Source: Streptomyces sp. NRRL B-1347 (GTDB lineage Bacteria > Actinomycetota > Actinomycetes > Streptomycetales > Streptomycetaceae). Taken from it: a stretch of DNA of 18,733 nt. The translations under genes were made by a program, and so were the position numbers. The notes below the pieces were generated by a model. It worked only from the letters and a program-made list of their open reading frames with translations, was not told where the DNA came from and ran no database searches. The stretch is from assembly GCF_000720325.1 (NCBI RefSeq), contig NZ_JOJM01000094.1, forward strand, positions 1 through 18,733. Direction: 5' to 3'. Every line of letters begins with the position of its first letter. Position 1 is the first letter of the stretch. Shown one piece after another: positions 1 through 8,277 of this stretch.

Positions 1-198
1 GGTGGGAGAAACCGCCGCGGTAGCGGGGGGGGCGGGGCGGAGGGAACCGGGGACGGGTCGAGCGCGTGTTCCAAGGTGCGGCCCACCGCAATCCGTACAA
101 GATCGAGGCAAGCCCCGTGCGGATCCCCGCCCCGACGGCGATACTTGCGGCCGAGCACCACTTCCCGCCCAAGGCCCAGGGGCCAGGAAGAAGCGGCG
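1..198. other. Left-edge region with no supported gene
   Basis: Several frames are open here because of the extreme GC content, including the frame of the membrane-protein gene that follows. None of the translations looks like a protein: they are Arg/Pro/Gly-rich and low in hydrophobic residues. No clear promoter hexamers or hairpin stand out. The region is probably the upstream leader of the signalling operon, possibly with the tail of a gene outside the window. A GTG at 76 would extend the next protein by 41 residues, but it lacks a good ribosome binding site. Confidence 0.35.
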
Positions 199-1677
199 GT
201 GCCACGCCCGATGACCAAGGGGGAGGTCGAGGCCCAGGTGACACACCCGCCAGCAGCACCCGAGGCAGCACCCGAGGCACCGCCCGCGGCGCAGCCGAAG
301 GCGCTGCCCGAGCCACCGCCCAAGGCGCCCGCCCGGGAGCCGGCCTGGGCGGAGGGCGTCAAGCGCCTGCGCAAGGCGGCCACCACGGAACCGGGCAGGC
401 TCCGCGTCATCGGCGCGGTGGTGGCCGCCCTGGTCCTCGCGTTCGGCGCGGTCACCACCTGGGAGACGACGTCGCGCGCGGACGCCGCGGACCGCGTGCT
501 GCACCGCAGCCAGCCCCTGAGCGCGGACGCCGCCGCGATCTACCGCTCCCTCGCGGACGCCAACACCGCCGCGTCGACCGGCTTCCTGGGCGGCGGCCAG
601 GAGCCCGCGGACATAAGGGAGCGCTACCAGCGGGACATCGAGCGGGCGAGCGAGAAGCTGGCCACGGCCGCGGCGAACGCGGGCTCCGGCGGCAACGGCT
701 CGTCGGCCGCCGCGATCAGCGCGCTCAACAAGCTGCTGCCCCAGTACACGTCCCTGATCGAGCGGGCCCGCGCCAACAACCGCCAGGGCCTGCCCCTCGG
801 CGGCGCGTACCTGCGGTACGCGAACGACACCATGCAGACCCGCATGCTCCCCGCCGCGGAGAAGCTCTACAAGGCCGAGAACCAGCGCCTTGACGACGAC
901 TACGCCGACGCCGAGCCCTACCCGTGGGCCGCGCTGTCCCTCGGCGCCCTCGCCCTGGCCGCGCTCGTGTGGACCCAGCGCCGCAACTACCGGCGGACGA
1001 ACCGGGTGTTCAACGCGGGCCTGCTGGCCGCCAGCACGGCCGCGGCCGTCGTCCTGCTCTGGCTCGTCGTCGGCCACACCGTGGCCCGCTCCGGCCTCAG
1101 CACGTCGTACGACGACGGCGTACGGTCCCTGACCGTCCTCAACGACGCCCGGATCAGCTCCCTGAAGGCCCGGGGCAACGAGAACCTGACCCTGGTCAGC
1201 CGGGGCGCGGAGACGACCGAAGAGGGCAAGGACAAGTTCGACACCGCCTACCAGCAGCAGATGCGGCGGCTCGCGGGCGACTCCGGGCTGCTCGCGCAGG
1301 CGGCCCGGCTCGCCGACGACGACGCGGGCAAGCGCCCGGTCGCGACGGCCGCGGACAACGTGACGGTGTGGAAGGACCGGCACAAGTCGGCCCGCGCCAG
1401 CGACGACGCGGGCCGCTACGAGGCCGCCCTCGACAAGGTCATCGGCTCCGGCGGCGCCAAGGGAGGGCCCGGGTCCGCCTCGACGGGCGAGTCGTTCGAC
1501 AATGTGGACGCCGCGCTCGACACGGCGCTCGCGCACGAGCAGCGCGAGTTCCAGCGGGCCGCGGAGGACGGCAAGGGCGCCATGGCGGGCCTGCCCGTCG
1601 GCGCCGCCGTGCTCGCGGTCCTCGGCGCGACGGGCGCGGTGCTCGGCATCGGCCGCAGGCTGTCGGAGTACCGGTGA
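199..1677 (+). CDS. Four-pass membrane sensor protein, GlnX-like
   Basis: About 492 residues. A Pro/Ala-rich, probably cytoplasmic N-terminus of about 65 residues is followed by TM1 (about 70-88), an extracytoplasmic domain of about 150 residues, TM2 (about 242-259), a short Arg-rich cytoplasmic loop, TM3 (about 271-292), a second extracytoplasmic domain of about 165 residues, and TM4 (about 461-484) ending in a basic tail. Both outer domains look helical, as in four-helix-bundle sensors. No enzymatic motif is visible. The next gene encodes a GlnH-like solute-binding protein and a PknG-like kinase lies downstream. This matches the mycobacterial glnX-glnH-pknG set, where GlnX relays the binding-protein signal across the membrane; that role is inferred from context. 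I chose the GTG at 199 because AGGAAG (185-190) lies 8 bases upstream; the ATG at 211 is the alternative and has no clear ribosome binding site. Confidence 0.75.
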   Translation: MPRPMTKGEVEAQVTHPPAAPEAAPEAPPAAQPKALPEPPPKAPAREPAWAEGVKRLRKAATTEPGRLRVIGAVVAALVLAFGAVTTWETTSRADAADRVLHRSQPLSADAAAIYRSLADANTAASTGFLGGGQEPADIRERYQRDIERASEKLATAAANAGSGGNGSSAAAISALNKLLPQYTSLIERARANNRQGLPLGGAYLRYANDTMQTRMLPAAEKLYKAENQRLDDDYADAEPYPWAALSLGALALAALVWTQRRNYRRTNRVFNAGLLAASTAAAVVLLWLVVGHTVARSGLSTSYDDGVRSLTVLNDARISSLKARGNENLTLVSRGAETTEEGKDKFDTAYQQQMRRLAGDSGLLAQAARLADDDAGKRPVATAADNVTVWKDRHKSARASDDAGRYEAALDKVIGSGGAKGGPGSASTGESFDNVDAALDTALAHEQREFQRAAEDGKGAMAGLPVGAAVLAVLGATGAVLGIGRRLSEYR

Positions 1678-1717
1678 ACGGGGCAGGTGTGACGCGGTGA
1701 AGGGAGGCACGCGGACG

Positions 1718-2758
1718 ATGCGTACGCGACGTGACGGGGCCCGGTGGGACGGCGGGGGCGTGGCACGGCTGCGCGGCTGGGGAGGCGTGGCCACGATGGC
1801 GCTCGCCTGCCTCCTGGCGACCGCCCTCGTCCTGGTCCTGCCCCGGCTCAGCGACGGCGGCAGCGGCGAGCGGGGCAACAGCGCGTCGGCGAAGGCGGGT
1901 TCGAAGGACGCCGACCGGCTCACGCAGGCCGCGCCCGCGCGCGCCGACGAGGAGTGCGAGGAGCCCGAGCGCAGCCTGAAGCCGTCGCCCAAGGACGGCC
2001 CGGTGCTCGAAGCGATCAAGAAGCGCAAGGTCAGGAAGCTGGTCGTGGGCGTCGATCAGAACAGCTACCGCTGGGGCTACCGCGACCCGAACAAGGAGAA
2101 GGGCGAGCTGGAGGGGTTCGACATCGACCTCGCCCACGAGATCGCCGAACGCCTGCTCGGCGACCGCGACGCGGTGGTGTTCCGGGCGATCCCGACCAAC
2201 CAGCGCATCCCCGCCATCCAGAGCGGCCAGGTCGACATGGTCGTCCGCACCATGACCATCAACTGCGCCCGCATCGAGCAAGTCGACTTCTCCACCGCCT
2301 ACTTCGAGACCGGACAGCAGGTGCTCGCCCCCAAGAAGTCCACCATCACGGGCTACAACGACACCCTCAAGGGCCGGCGCGTGTGCTCGGCGGCGGGCTC
2401 CACGGCGGAGGCCGCCCTCAAGGAGAAGAGCTTCGGTGCCGACATCAAGACCACGGTGCCGAACCAACTCGACTGCCTGGTGCGGCTCCAGCTGGGCCAG
2501 GTGGACGCGGTGCTCACCGACGGCGCGCTCGCCGCGGGCCAGGCCGCCCAGGACCCGACGGTCGCGCTGAAGGGCAAGCCGTTCACCACCGAGTACTACG
2601 GCGTGGCCATGAAGAAGGGCGCCGACGACCTGGTGCGGCGGGTGAACGACGTCCTGGAGGACTACCGCGAGGACGGCTGGAAGAAGTCGTACGACGCCTG
2701 GCTCGCCGACGACCTCGGCGACGACGCGCGCCCGCCGAAGCCCAAGTACAAGAACTGA
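1718..2758 (+). CDS. Periplasmic amino-acid-binding protein, GlnH-like (SBP family 3)
   Basis: 346 residues. An N-terminal hydrophobic segment (about 23-42) is followed by a low-complexity linker and an extracytoplasmic solute-binding domain (about 100-335). Diagnostic family-3 features are LVVGVDQNSY opening lobe 1, GFDIDLAHEIAERL (133-146), the QSGQVDMVVRTMTI region with Arg177 where ligand carboxylate contacts usually occur, VDFSTAYF (189-196), and a closing QVDAVLTDGALAA segment. Cysteines 80, 183, 223 and 253 could form disulfides outside the cell. I see no canonical lipobox: the only Cys in the hydrophobic segment, Cys31, has Ala at -3. A signal anchor is therefore more likely than a lipoprotein. 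No ABC permease or ATPase is nearby, so a sensing role is favoured over transport. GlnH of M. tuberculosis is the closest known parallel by context; acidic amino acids or their amides are the likely ligands, by inference. A GTG at 1697 is an alternative start. Confidence 0.8.
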   Translation: MRTRRDGARWDGGGVARLRGWGGVATMALACLLATALVLVLPRLSDGGSGERGNSASAKAGSKDADRLTQAAPARADEECEEPERSLKPSPKDGPVLEAIKKRKVRKLVVGVDQNSYRWGYRDPNKEKGELEGFDIDLAHEIAERLLGDRDAVVFRAIPTNQRIPAIQSGQVDMVVRTMTINCARIEQVDFSTAYFETGQQVLAPKKSTITGYNDTLKGRRVCSAAGSTAEAALKEKSFGADIKTTVPNQLDCLVRLQLGQVDAVLTDGALAAGQAAQDPTVALKGKPFTTEYYGVAMKKGADDLVRRVNDVLEDYREDGWKKSYDAWLADDLGDDARPPKPKYKN

Positions 2759-2776
2759 CCCGCCCCCGAAGGAGGG

Positions 2777-2802
2777 CGGCTCCCCCGGAGCCTCCGGAGC
2801 CG
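2777..2802 (+). terminator. Possible attenuator hairpin between binding-protein and coiled-coil genes
   Basis: CGGCTCC (2777-2783) can pair with GGAGCCG (2796-2802). An alternative shorter hairpin uses GGCTCC (2778-2783) and GGAGCC (2787-2792). There is no T tract. It lies in the 98-base gap between the binding-protein gene and the helical-protein gene and could tune expression of the membrane sensors relative to the cytoplasmic kinase module. That role is inference only. Confidence 0.3.
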
Positions 2803-2856
2803 ACGACTGACCCGACAGCACTGAAGAGTTCGCAACGCAGAGCGGAGAGGTGATCG

Positions 2857-4176
2857 ATGAGCGTCGCGGGACCCCCCGGCCCCGTCATGGACCGGGACGA
2901 GGTGGACCGTGCCCTTGCCCGCCTCGACGCCGAACACGAGGCGATCGAGACCTCGCTCCTCGCCCTCCAGGACCACGCGGGCCGGCGCCTGCTCGAAGGC
3001 GCCCGGCTCACCGGCACCACCCAGGAGCGGTGGCTCGGCGCCGAGCGCCAGATCACGCTCCTGTGGACGTACTTCGACGCGTACGCGGGCGCCCTGCGCA
3101 CCGCCCGCGAGGTGCGCGAGCGCAGGCGCTGGCCGAACCGCGACGACCTGCTGGAGCTGACGCTGCTGCTCCGCGGCGAGAGCGTCACGCTCGCGGGCGG
3201 GACCGCGTCGGGCGCCGCCCCCTCGATCACGGGACCGGCCAGGCTCACCGAGCGGTTCAGCCTCGAAGAGCTGGTCGCGCGCATGAACGACCTGTACGCG
3301 CACTCCCTGGACACGGTCGTCGCCGCCGACGCCGTCTGGTCGGCGCTGCCCGCCCGCATCGACCTGCTCGCCGCCGAACTCCAGCGCACCCGGCAGCTCG
3401 CGCACTCCGTGGGCGTGCGCCCCGGCGAGCACCCCTCGGGCGACGACCTGGAGAGCATCACGCGGGAGCTGGCCCTGCTGCGCGAGCAGGTGGTGTCCGA
3501 CCCGCTGGCGTTCTGGCTGCCCGCGCCCGGCAGTTCGGCCCCCGGCGGCGGCCGCCCGCACACCGACCGCTACGACACCGCGGCCCGCGCCCTGGAGGAC
3601 GTGCGCCGGGAGATCGACGCCGTGCTCACCGTGCGCCAGGACGCCGAGGCCCGGCTCGGCAAGCTGCGCGACCTGCTCTCGCGCGCGGACCGCACCCTCG
3701 CCGAGGCCCGCTCCGCGCGCGGCGAGGTGCTCGCGAAGATCGCCGCGTCCGAGGTGCCCGCCGTCTCCGGGCCGCCGACGGCCCTCCAGGAGCAGCTCGC
3801 GATGGCCGCCGACTACCGCCGCAACGCCCAGTGGCACCGGCTCTCGCCGCTGCTCGAGTCCCTGGAGCAGAAGGCCGAGGACGAACTCCTGCGCGCCCGC
3901 GAGTCGCTGACCGCCGTCACCGCGCCGCTCGCGGTCCGCGCGGAGCTGCGCGGCCGCCTCGACGCGTACAAGGCGAAGGTCGCCCGGCACGGCCTCGCCG
4001 AGGACCCGCTCCTCATCGAGCGGTACGACACCGCGCGCCGGATGCTCTGGAGCGCGCCCTGCGACCTGCGCGTGGCCGAGCAGGCGGTGCTGCGCTTCCA
4101 GCAGGCCGCCGCCGAGGCCCTGGCACCGCGGGTCCCGCAACCGGGCGGGCCCGCCGACCGGAGGGGGGACGCATGA
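2857..4176 (+). CDS. Helical coiled-coil protein of unknown function in the kinase locus
   Basis: 439 residues, no signal peptide, no membrane segment and no zinc-ribbon cysteines, so probably cytoplasmic. Heptad-like, charge-rich helices cover about 12-95, 165-215 and 237-300. A helical block from about 305 to 420 contains an Arg/Leu-rich stretch ending in an LDAYKAKVARHGLAEDP segment (368-384) and a downstream APCDLRVAEQAVLRFQQA segment. This last block looks like a discrete domain, but I do not recognise a named family. The ribosome binding site GGAGAGG (2844-2850) sits 6 bases before the ATG. The stop codon overlaps the kinase start as ATGA, so translation of the two is very likely coupled, and a scaffold or adaptor for the kinase is a reasonable guess. 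The function is not known from sequence. Confidence 0.75.
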   Translation: MSVAGPPGPVMDRDEVDRALARLDAEHEAIETSLLALQDHAGRRLLEGARLTGTTQERWLGAERQITLLWTYFDAYAGALRTAREVRERRRWPNRDDLLELTLLLRGESVTLAGGTASGAAPSITGPARLTERFSLEELVARMNDLYAHSLDTVVAADAVWSALPARIDLLAAELQRTRQLAHSVGVRPGEHPSGDDLESITRELALLREQVVSDPLAFWLPAPGSSAPGGGRPHTDRYDTAARALEDVRREIDAVLTVRQDAEARLGKLRDLLSRADRTLAEARSARGEVLAKIAASEVPAVSGPPTALQEQLAMAADYRRNAQWHRLSPLLESLEQKAEDELLRARESLTAVTAPLAVRAELRGRLDAYKAKVARHGLAEDPLLIERYDTARRMLWSAPCDLRVAEQAVLRFQQAAAEALAPRVPQPGGPADRRGDA

Positions 4177-6791
4177 GCGAGCACACGGCCGGAAAGCCCA
4201 CGGGGCCGCGACCGTGCCAGCGGCCCGGCTGCACGGGCGCGTACGAGGACGTGGGCGGCGGCGAGCTGTACTGCGACACCTGCGGGCTCGCCCCGGTCGT
4301 CTCGCCGCACGGCATGGTGGGCTCGCCCGCGACCGGCGTCACCGGCGGCGGCAAGGACTCGGACGCCTCGGGCCGGTCCGCCGCGGGTTCCCGCTCCACG
4401 CGCGGCAGTTCGCGCTCGTCCCGCTCCCAGTCGTCGCGCCGCTCGGTCTCCGGCCGCCTCTCGCGCTCCCTCTCTGGCCGTACGTCGTCGCGCTCGGTCT
4501 CCGTCCGCAGCTCGGGCGCGTCCAGCGGCTCTTCGGCGCGCTCCCGGCTCGGCATGGGCCTGGTGGCCGTGCCCGCGGTGCCGCGCCCCGACCCGCGCGA
4601 CGCGGTGCAGCGCGACCCCGAGGTGCCCGAGCGCAAGCGGTTCTGCTCGCGCTCCGACTGCGGCGCCCCGGTGGGCCGCGCGCGCGGCGACCGGGCGGGG
4701 CGCACGGAGGGCTTCTGCACCAAGTGCGGCCACCCGTACTCCTTCGTGCCCAAGCTGAACCCGGGCGACATCGTCCACGGCCAGTACGAGGTCGTGGGCT
4801 GCCTCGCGCACGGCGGCCTCGGCTGGGTGTACCTGGCGGTGGACCGCGCGGTGTCCGACCGCTGGGTGGTCCTCAAGGGCCTGCTCGACACGGGCGACCA
4901 GGACGCCATGGCCGCCGCGATCGCCGAGCGCCGCTTCCTCGCCGAGATCGAGCACGCCAACATCGTGCGGATCTACAACTTCGTCGAGCACCTCGACCAG
5001 CGCACGGGCTCCATGGACGGCTACATCGTCATGGAGTACGTGGGCGGCAAGTCCCTCAAGGAGATCGCCAACGGCCGCCGCACCGCGGGCGGCAAGCGCG
5101 ACCCGCTGCCGGTCGAGCAGGCCTGCGCCTACGGCATCGACGCCCTGGAGGCCCTCGGCCACCTGCACAGCCGCAACCTGCTGTACTGCGACTTCAAGGT
5201 CGACAACGCCATCCAGACCGGGGACCAGCTCAAGCTCATCGACATGGGCGCGGTCCGCCGCATGGACGACACCGAGTCCGCGATCTACGGCACGGTGGGC
5301 TACCAGGCGCCGGAGGTCGCGGAGGTCGGCCCCTCCGTGGCGTCCGACCTGTACACGGTGGCCCGCACCCTCGCGGTGCTCACCTTCGACTTCCAGGGCT
5401 ACACCAGCGTCTTCGTGGACTCCCTGCCCGACCCCGACCACATCGAGGTCTTCCGGCGGTACGAGTCCTTCTACCGGCTGCTCGTCCGGGCCACCGACCC
5501 CGACCCGGCCCGCCGCTTCGCCTCCGCCCAGGAGATGGCCGAACAGCTGACGGGCGTCCTGCGCGAGGTCGTGGCCCTCCAGAGCGGCCGCCCCCGCCCG
5601 GCGCTCTCGACCCTGTTCGGCCCGGAACTGAAGGTCACGGACACGGAACTCTTCGGCGAGATCGAGGGCGAGGTCTCCCTGCTCGGCTCGCGCGTCGCCG
5701 CCGCCACCGCTGCGGGCAGCGGCCCTGTCGGCGTTTCCGCTGTGCCCCGCGCCCGTACGGCCGGGGCCCCGGCCGAGGGCAACGGCACCCCGGCGGGCGC
5801 CCCCGTGCCCGTCAGACCCCTGGACACCCCGGCCGCCGCCCTCGCCCTGCCCGTCCCCAGAGTCGACCCCACCGACCCGAACGCGGGCTTCCTCGCGGGC
5901 CTGGTCGACTCCACCGGCGGCGGCGAACTGATCGCCGCCCTCCAGGCGGCGCCCACCCGCTCCGCCGAACTCCGCCTGCGCGAGCTGCGCGTCCGCCTCA
6001 CCCTGGCCGAGCACGCCCTGGCCGCGGGCGCCCTCGAGGCCCTGGAGCAGGACCACCCGGACGACTGGCGGGTCGTCTGGTACCGGGGCGTCGCCGCCCT
6101 GGCCACCGGCGACCACGAGAACGCGGCGCTGTCCTTCGACGCAATCTACGACGCGTTCCCCGGCGAGCCCGCGCCCAAGCTCGCCCTCGGCCTGTGCGCC
6201 GAGGTCCTCGGCCAGCTGGACAACGCCGCCGAGTACTACCGCCTCGTCTGGACCACCGACCCGAGCTACGTCAGCGCCGCCTTCGGCCTGGCCCGCGTGC
6301 AGCTGGCCACCGGCGACCGCGCGGGCGCCGTACGGACCCTGGAGTCCGTACCGGAGTCGTCGATCCACTACACGGCCGCCCGGGTGGCGGCGGTGCGGGC
6401 GCGGCTGCGGCGGCGTATGACGTTCGACACGGGGCAGGGGCCGGGCGCGGGGTTCCTCGACGACCTGAGGGCCGCCGCCGGGCAGGTGGAGGCCCTCGCG
6501 GGCTTCGGGCTCGACGCCGTGCGCAGGGAGCATCTGTCGACCGAGGTGCTCGGCACGGCGCTCGACTGGGTACTCTCCGGTAGACACTCTGGTCACGCTT
6601 CCGCTCCGTCGACGGCCTCCGGCAACCGGCACCCGCGGACCGTACTGCTCGGCAGCGATCTGGACGAGCGCGGCCTCCGGTTCGGCCTGGAGCGCGCGTA
6701 CCGGACGCTCGCCCGGCTCGCCCAGGGTGGCGAGGAAAGGATCGAACTGGTGGAGCGGGCAAACCGTTTCCGCCCCCGGACGTGGGTGTGA
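4173..6791 (+). CDS. pknG: PknG-like soluble Ser/Thr kinase with two zinc ribbons, SR-rich linker and helical-repeat tail
   Basis: 872 residues, somewhat longer than typical PknG (about 750). The order is a first zinc ribbon (Cys15, 20, 34, 37), an Arg/Ser-rich linker (about 66-128), a second rubredoxin-like ribbon (Cys158, 163, 182, 185), the kinase domain (about 200-465), a Pro/Ala-rich linker (about 515-565), and a helical TPR-like region (about 595-860). The glycine-rich loop is LAHGGLGWVYLA, very like PknG. The ATP-binding Lys is Lys235 in VVLKGL. The catalytic loop reads YCDFKVDN (Asp340, Asn345), so the usual HRD His-Arg is absent. The metal-binding motif is DMG (Asp357) instead of DFG, and APE is at 379-381. 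These departures match PknG, a non-RD kinase. It overlaps the upstream gene by ATGA and the phosphatase begins 3 bases after its stop. PknG phosphorylates the FHA protein GarA in mycobacteria; the FHA protein encoded here is a candidate substrate. No membrane helix is present. Confidence 0.9.
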   Translation: MSEHTAGKPTGPRPCQRPGCTGAYEDVGGGELYCDTCGLAPVVSPHGMVGSPATGVTGGGKDSDASGRSAAGSRSTRGSSRSSRSQSSRRSVSGRLSRSLSGRTSSRSVSVRSSGASSGSSARSRLGMGLVAVPAVPRPDPRDAVQRDPEVPERKRFCSRSDCGAPVGRARGDRAGRTEGFCTKCGHPYSFVPKLNPGDIVHGQYEVVGCLAHGGLGWVYLAVDRAVSDRWVVLKGLLDTGDQDAMAAAIAERRFLAEIEHANIVRIYNFVEHLDQRTGSMDGYIVMEYVGGKSLKEIANGRRTAGGKRDPLPVEQACAYGIDALEALGHLHSRNLLYCDFKVDNAIQTGDQLKLIDMGAVRRMDDTESAIYGTVGYQAPEVAEVGPSVASDLYTVARTLAVLTFDFQGYTSVFVDSLPDPDHIEVFRRYESFYRLLVRATDPDPARRFASAQEMAEQLTGVLREVVALQSGRPRPALSTLFGPELKVTDTELFGEIEGEVSLLGSRVAAATAAGSGPVGVSAVPRARTAGAPAEGNGTPAGAPVPVRPLDTPAAALALPVPRVDPTDPNAGFLAGLVDSTGGGELIAALQAAPTRSAELRLRELRVRLTLAEHALAAGALEALEQDHPDDWRVVWYRGVAALATGDHENAALSFDAIYDAFPGEPAPKLALGLCAEVLGQLDNAAEYYRLVWTTDPSYVSAAFGLARVQLATGDRAGAVRTLESVPESSIHYTAARVAAVRARLRRRMTFDTGQGPGAGFLDDLRAAAGQVEALAGFGLDAVRREHLSTEVLGTALDWVLSGRHSGHASAPSTASGNRHPRTVLLGSDLDERGLRFGLERAYRTLARLAQGGEERIELVERANRFRPRTWV

Positions 6792-6793
6792 GG

Positions 6794-8137
6794 ATGTCGG
6801 AAATGCACCAACCGGCGGCCCTGTCGACGTGTCCCAGCTGCGAGTGGCCCCTCGAATCGGGCGACTTGTACTGCGGCGCGTGCGGCTACAACCTCTCGGC
6901 GACCACGGTGTCACCCGACGACCGCCCCACGCTGGCGATCAACGGCTTGCCCCGCAACGGCGCCGAGCCCCCGGCGGCGGCCCCGGCCGAGCCCGACGCG
7001 TGGCCCGCGGCACCCGAGGCCGCGCGCGACACCCGGGGCGACATCGCCGCGAGCGAGACCCAGGACGCGGACGACGTACGCGTACGGGAGAGCGCCGACG
7101 CGCGGGACGGACACGCCGACCGCGACGCGGCGGCCGAGCCCGACGACTACCCGCTGCCCGCCCCCGACCCGCGCGCCTCCGCGCCCGCGGCCCCCGCGGC
7201 GGAGCCCGCGCCGGCCGCGGACGCCAAGATCTGCGTCGCCTGCCGCGCGGGCAGCGTCGCGCCCGACGGCTACTGCGAGAACTGCGGGCACGCCCAGCCG
7301 CGCGAGCGCGACCACATGGAGCAGGAGCTTGACGCCGTCGCCGCCGTCAGCGACCGCGGCCTGCGCCACCACCGCAACGAGGACGCCTTCGCGATCTCCA
7401 CGGCCGCCCTGCCCGACGGCGCCCCCGCCGTCACCGCGATCGTCTGCGACGGCGTCTCGTCGGCGACCCGCCCCGACGAGGCCTCCGCGGCCGCGGCCCG
7501 CGCCGCCGACGCCTCGCTCCGGGCGGCCCTGCCGCGCGGCATCCACCCGCAGCAGGCCATGCACGACGCGATCGTCGCCGCCGCCGACGCCGTCAACGCC
7601 CTGGCCGCCGAGCCCGCGACGGCCCGCGAGCACCACCCGCACCAGAACGCGCCCGCCTGCACCCTCGTCGGCGCCGTCGTCACCGGCGGCCTGCTCGTCG
7701 TCGGCTGGGTCGGCGACAGCCGCGTCTACTGGGTGCCGGTCGACCGCACGGGCCCCGCCGTCCGCCTCACCGAGGACGACTCCTGGGCCGCCCAGATGGT
7801 CGCCGCGGGCCTGATGAACGAGGCCGAGGCGTACGCCGACGAGCGCGCCCACGCCATCACGGGCTGGCTCGGCGCCGACGCGTACGAACTGGAACCGCAC
7901 ACCGCTTCCTTCAAACCGGACCGTCCGGGTGTAGTGGTGGTGTGCACCGACGGCCTGTGGAACTACGCGGAGGCGGCCGAGGAGATGGCCGCGGCCGTGC
8001 CCGCGGACGCCGCCGAACGGCCGCTGCACAGCGCCCAGGTGCTCGTCGGCCACGCCCTCGACGGCGGCGGCCACGACAACGTAACAGTGGCGGTCCTGCC
8101 GTTCCCCGCCGCGTCGCGAGGGGCAGGATCGGCCTAG
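6794..8137 (+). CDS. PP2C-family Ser/Thr phosphatase with two N-terminal zinc ribbons
   Basis: 447 residues. Zinc ribbon 1 uses Cys13, 16, 27 and 30. An acidic, Ala/Pro-rich linker (about 40-143) leads to zinc ribbon 2 (Cys147, 150, 161, 164), then a PP2C/PPM catalytic domain (about 178-437). The metal-binding motifs are intact: RNED (Asp197), CDGVSS (Asp219), GDSR (Asp308), CTDGLW (Asp386) and GHDNVTV (Asp428). It is predicted to remove phosphate from Ser/Thr residues using two Mn/Mg ions. It lacks the membrane helix of the housekeeping phosphatase PstP. The ATG lies 3 bases after the kinase stop codon, so the kinase and phosphatase form an opposing pair made from one transcript. The ATG at 6803, nine bases after GAGG (6790-6793), is an alternative start. 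Confidence 0.92.
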   Translation: MSEMHQPAALSTCPSCEWPLESGDLYCGACGYNLSATTVSPDDRPTLAINGLPRNGAEPPAAAPAEPDAWPAAPEAARDTRGDIAASETQDADDVRVRESADARDGHADRDAAAEPDDYPLPAPDPRASAPAAPAAEPAPAADAKICVACRAGSVAPDGYCENCGHAQPRERDHMEQELDAVAAVSDRGLRHHRNEDAFAISTAALPDGAPAVTAIVCDGVSSATRPDEASAAAARAADASLRAALPRGIHPQQAMHDAIVAAADAVNALAAEPATAREHHPHQNAPACTLVGAVVTGGLLVVGWVGDSRVYWVPVDRTGPAVRLTEDDSWAAQMVAAGLMNEAEAYADERAHAITGWLGADAYELEPHTASFKPDRPGVVVVCTDGLWNYAEAAEEMAAAVPADAAERPLHSAQVLVGHALDGGGHDNVTVAVLPFPAASRGAGSA

Positions 8138-8233
8138 CGGTCCGGGCGCGACGCCGTCGCCCGCGCCGGGATCCTCGTCCGGCAGGAGCCTCAACGGTCC
8201 GCCGCGCACCCGCACTTCATGCGTGCGCCCACA

Positions 8234-8252
8234 CCGTGGGACCGCCGTGGGA
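8234..8252. repeat. Tandem CCGTGGGA pair upstream of the vWA gene
   Basis: CCGTGGGA occurs at 8234-8241 and again at 8245-8252, with starts 11 bases apart and about one helical turn between them. It sits in the 140-base spacer before the vWA gene, 25 bases or more upstream of the start codon. It could be an operator for a local promoter, but in DNA of this base composition a chance match of this size is quite possible. Confidence 0.3.
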
Positions 8253-8277
8253 ACCGTCTCAGGGGGGAACAGCAACC

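Noticed and set aside
76..198. N-terminal extension of the first membrane protein from GTG at 76
   Set aside because: The added residues are Arg/Pro-rich with no conserved look and the start has no ribosome binding site; GTG 199 or ATG 211 fits better.
3813..6914. Minus-strand open frame of 1033 residues opposite the kinase
   Set aside because: The kinase motifs on the + strand are unambiguous. The antisense translation is Gly/Arg/Val/His-rich and spans several real genes, typical of GC-rich shadow frames.
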